From contig JAYTMY010000014.1 in NCBI GenBank assembly GCA_043748535.1, forward strand, positions 1 to 6,526: a stretch of 6,526 nucleotides of DNA. The letters run 5' to 3'. The stretch is from CAMCSH01 sp043748535 (GTDB lineage: Bacteria > Verrucomicrobiota > Lentisphaeria > Lentisphaerales > Lentisphaeraceae). A program made the translations under genes and the position numbers. The notes beneath the pieces were generated by a model that was not told the origin of the DNA, made no database searches, and worked only from the letters and a program-made list of their open reading frames with translations. This document shows positions 5,293 to 6,526 of the stretch, piece after piece. Positions within the stretch are counted from its first letter, which is position 1. Every line of letters begins with the position of its first letter.

Positions 5293-6108
5293 TCACAGCA
5301 GTCGCTGCAATTCCACCAAGGCCCGGCGGCCTTCGGTGGACAACTCGATCGACTCGCTGTTGACGTAGGTGCGGATGTGCTGGTCGAGGACCTCTTCCGA
5401 CAGCTCTTGGGCATGGCAACGGATGAACTCGGCGAGCTCCGGCTGGTCGCGCCAGGGACGGCTCAGCGCCAGGTCGACGCTGCGGCTGAGGGCGGCGCTG
5501 AATTCCTGGCGGAGCGACGCGGGCAGATCGCGTCGAGCAACGATGCAGCCAAGGGGAATCGGCAGGCCGCTTTCCTCCTCCCACCAAGCACCGAGATCGC
5601 GCACCAGGCTGAGGCCGTGTTGCGGGTAGGTGAAGCGGGATTCATGGATGATCAGCCCAGCTTCCGCCTCACCGGCGGCAAGGCTAGGCATAATCGCCGA
5701 GAAGATCTTTTCCGTCGGACGGAAATCCCGTCCGAGAAAGCCGCGCAGGAGCAGGAAGGCGGTGGTGCTGCGGCCGGGAATCAAGATTTCGGACTGCGCC
5801 AAATCTGCAGAGGACTTGGGCTGACGCGCCACCAGGAGCGGGCCGCAGCCGCGCCCCAAGGCGGCGCCGGCGGCGAGGATCTCATGCGTCGCGTCGAGAC
5901 GCAGCGCCTCGGCGCAGGAGACCTTGGCGAAATCGACCTCGCCCGACGCCGCGAGTCGATTCAATTCGGCGATGTCGCTGAAGCGCAGCTCGAGACGATC
6001 CCGCCATTGCGGATCCCGCAAAAGGGCGTGAAACATGAAGGTGTCGTTGGGGCAGGGAGAGATGGCGAGACGGAGCATGGGCAAGCCGGGGTTGTCTTTG
6101 CCCGACAA
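5293..6108 (-). CDS. mqnD: 1,4-dihydroxy-6-naphthoate synthase MqnD
   Basis: MqnD converts cyclic de-hypoxanthinyl futalosine to 1,4-dihydroxy-6-naphthoate in the futalosine route to menaquinone. The 271-residue product has the family size and motifs: ISPCPNDTFMFHALL (16-30), ALGRGCGPLLVA (83-94), IPGRSTTAFLLL (110-121), LIIHESRFTY (152-161; the His of IIHE is the proposed catalytic residue), DLGAWWEEESGLPIPLG (171-187) and HIRTYVNSES (244-253). The fold is that of periplasmic-binding proteins, but there is no signal peptide, as expected for this cytosolic enzyme. The TTG at 6108 is preferred because GGGAG lies 5 nt upstream, overlapping the end of the previous gene. The ATG at 6078 (residue 11) is the alternative; it keeps the whole conserved domain but lacks a good ribosome site. 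No other menaquinone gene is in the window. Confidence 0.95.
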   Translation of the reverse strand: MSGKDNPGLPMLRLAISPCPNDTFMFHALLRDPQWRDRLELRFSDIAELNRLAASGEVDFAKVSCAEALRLDATHEILAAGAALGRGCGPLLVARQPKSSADLAQSEILIPGRSTTAFLLLRGFLGRDFRPTEKIFSAIMPSLAAGEAEAGLIIHESRFTYPQHGLSLVRDLGAWWEEESGLPIPLGCIVARRDLPASLRQEFSAALSRSVDLALSRPWRDQPELAEFIRCHAQELSEEVLDQHIRTYVNSESIELSTEGRRALVELQRLL

Positions 6109-6117
6109 TATAGCTCC

Positions 6118-6526
6118 CTACGGCAAGTTTCCGTTTTTGAAAAATGCGTGCTTTTGCATCATCAAAACCAGACTCGCACAGCCGCAGACCCAGAGCAGTC
6201 GGTCCAAGGCCGATAAATGCCACGCCAGATCGCGCACCGAAAAACCGTAGATGAGAAGAAAGAAAAGATGGCTGCCGAGCAGAATCGTCACGGCCAGGAC
6301 TTTTTGCGCTCTCAGCAAATCCCGCCAGTGCCAGACGAGGCTGCCAAGGACGATCAAAAGAACTGGCCCAGCTCCATCCCAGTCGGATTTGAGGAGACGC
6401 CACAACTCGGCAAAAGTCGACTTCAATTTCAGAACACCTGACCCGCACCCCGTATTTGTGCTGAAGACGACTTGACGGCGGGAAAATGAGATGATACCTC
6501 CGGGCTTGTCTAGAGTCCACAAAAGA
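6118..6526 (-). CDS. Integral membrane protein, 3' part, possibly GT39/ArnT-like glycosyltransferase C-terminus
   Basis: The reading frame is open to the window edge with no in-frame ATG, so the gene probably starts outside. The visible C-terminal part (about 135 residues) has three likely membrane segments: VLLIVLGSLVW, VLAVTILLGSHLFFLLIYGF and LLWVCGCASLVLMM. The stretch RDLAWHLSALDRLL resembles the WHL-x-S-x-DRL motif near the end of many bacterial GT39/ArnT-type lipid-linked glycosyltransferases; this is from memory of the family and is not decisive. A Lys/Phe/Asn tail ends the protein. The stop (TAG, 6118-6120) is 9 nt before the TTG of mqnD and overlaps its ribosome site, so the two genes probably share a transcript. 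Coding status of 6440-6526 is less sure: it is not hydrophobic and could precede a start at a TTG near 6430, giving a protein of about 100 residues. Confidence 0.55.
   Translation of the reverse strand, partial: LLWTLDKPGGIISFSRRQVVFSTNTGCGSGVLKLKSTFAELWRLLKSDWDGAGPVLLIVLGSLVWHWRDLLRAQKVLAVTILLGSHLFFLLIYGFSVRDLAWHLSALDRLLWVCGCASLVLMMQKHAFFKNGNLP

Noticed and set aside
5377..6216. Plus-strand reading frame of 279 aa opposite mqnD
   Set aside because: It lies antisense to a protein carrying all MqnD motifs; its Arg/Gly/Ala/Glu-rich translation is typical of a GC-rich shadow frame.
5882..6520. Minus-strand 212-aa frame spanning the mqnD start and the membrane gene
   Set aside because: It runs out of frame through the conserved MqnD N-terminus and the hydrophobic segments; its product is Arg/Ser/Pro-rich without any motif.

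Overview
The window is a minus-strand flagellar hook-filament junction cluster, with a menaquinone gene and a membrane-protein fragment upstream of it. Coding DNA is GC-rich. The organism cannot be named with certainty. It is a Gram-negative-type flagellated bacterium that puts late flagellar genes under sigma-54, makes menaquinone by the futalosine route, and carries GC-rich palindromic intergenic repeats. I associate such repeats mostly with Verrucomicrobiota/Planctomycetota and some deltaproteobacterial-type genomes; this placement is an inference and weak.

Layout in the direction of transcription (right to left): the 3' part of an integral membrane protein, possibly the C-terminal end of a GT39/ArnT-like glycosyltransferase (6118-6526, runs off the window); mqnD, 1,4-dihydroxy-6-naphthoate synthase (5293-6108, TTG start); an intergenic region of about 510 bp holding two inverted copies of a 96-bp triple-hairpin repeat (4995-5090 and 5151-5246) and then a near-consensus sigma-54 promoter (4815-4831); flgJ (rod-binding domain only), flgN (chaperone) and flgK (first hook-filament junction protein); a second sigma-54-type promoter (2608-2624); a 54-residue protein of unknown function; a CBS-domain nucleotidyltransferase of the PtmE/sugar-1-phosphate type; and flgL (second junction protein). 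Positions 1-372 hold no gene, only repeats, including a third copy of the triple-hairpin element.

The genes fit one job. FlgJ helps rod assembly, FlgN chaperones FlgK and FlgL, and FlgK and FlgL form the joint between hook and filament. The nucleotidyltransferase probably makes an activated sugar for flagellin glycosylation. ATGA overlaps (flgJ/flgN and nucleotidyltransferase/flgL) and short gaps show translational coupling.

The least expected observations are the split of the usual flgK-flgL pair by a second sigma-54 promoter, an unknown small gene and a nucleotide-sugar gene, and the 95-96-bp repeat family, whose three copies share the same internal geometry. I see no CRISPR array, transposase, phage gene, tRNA or rRNA, and no clear new defence or metabolic system.
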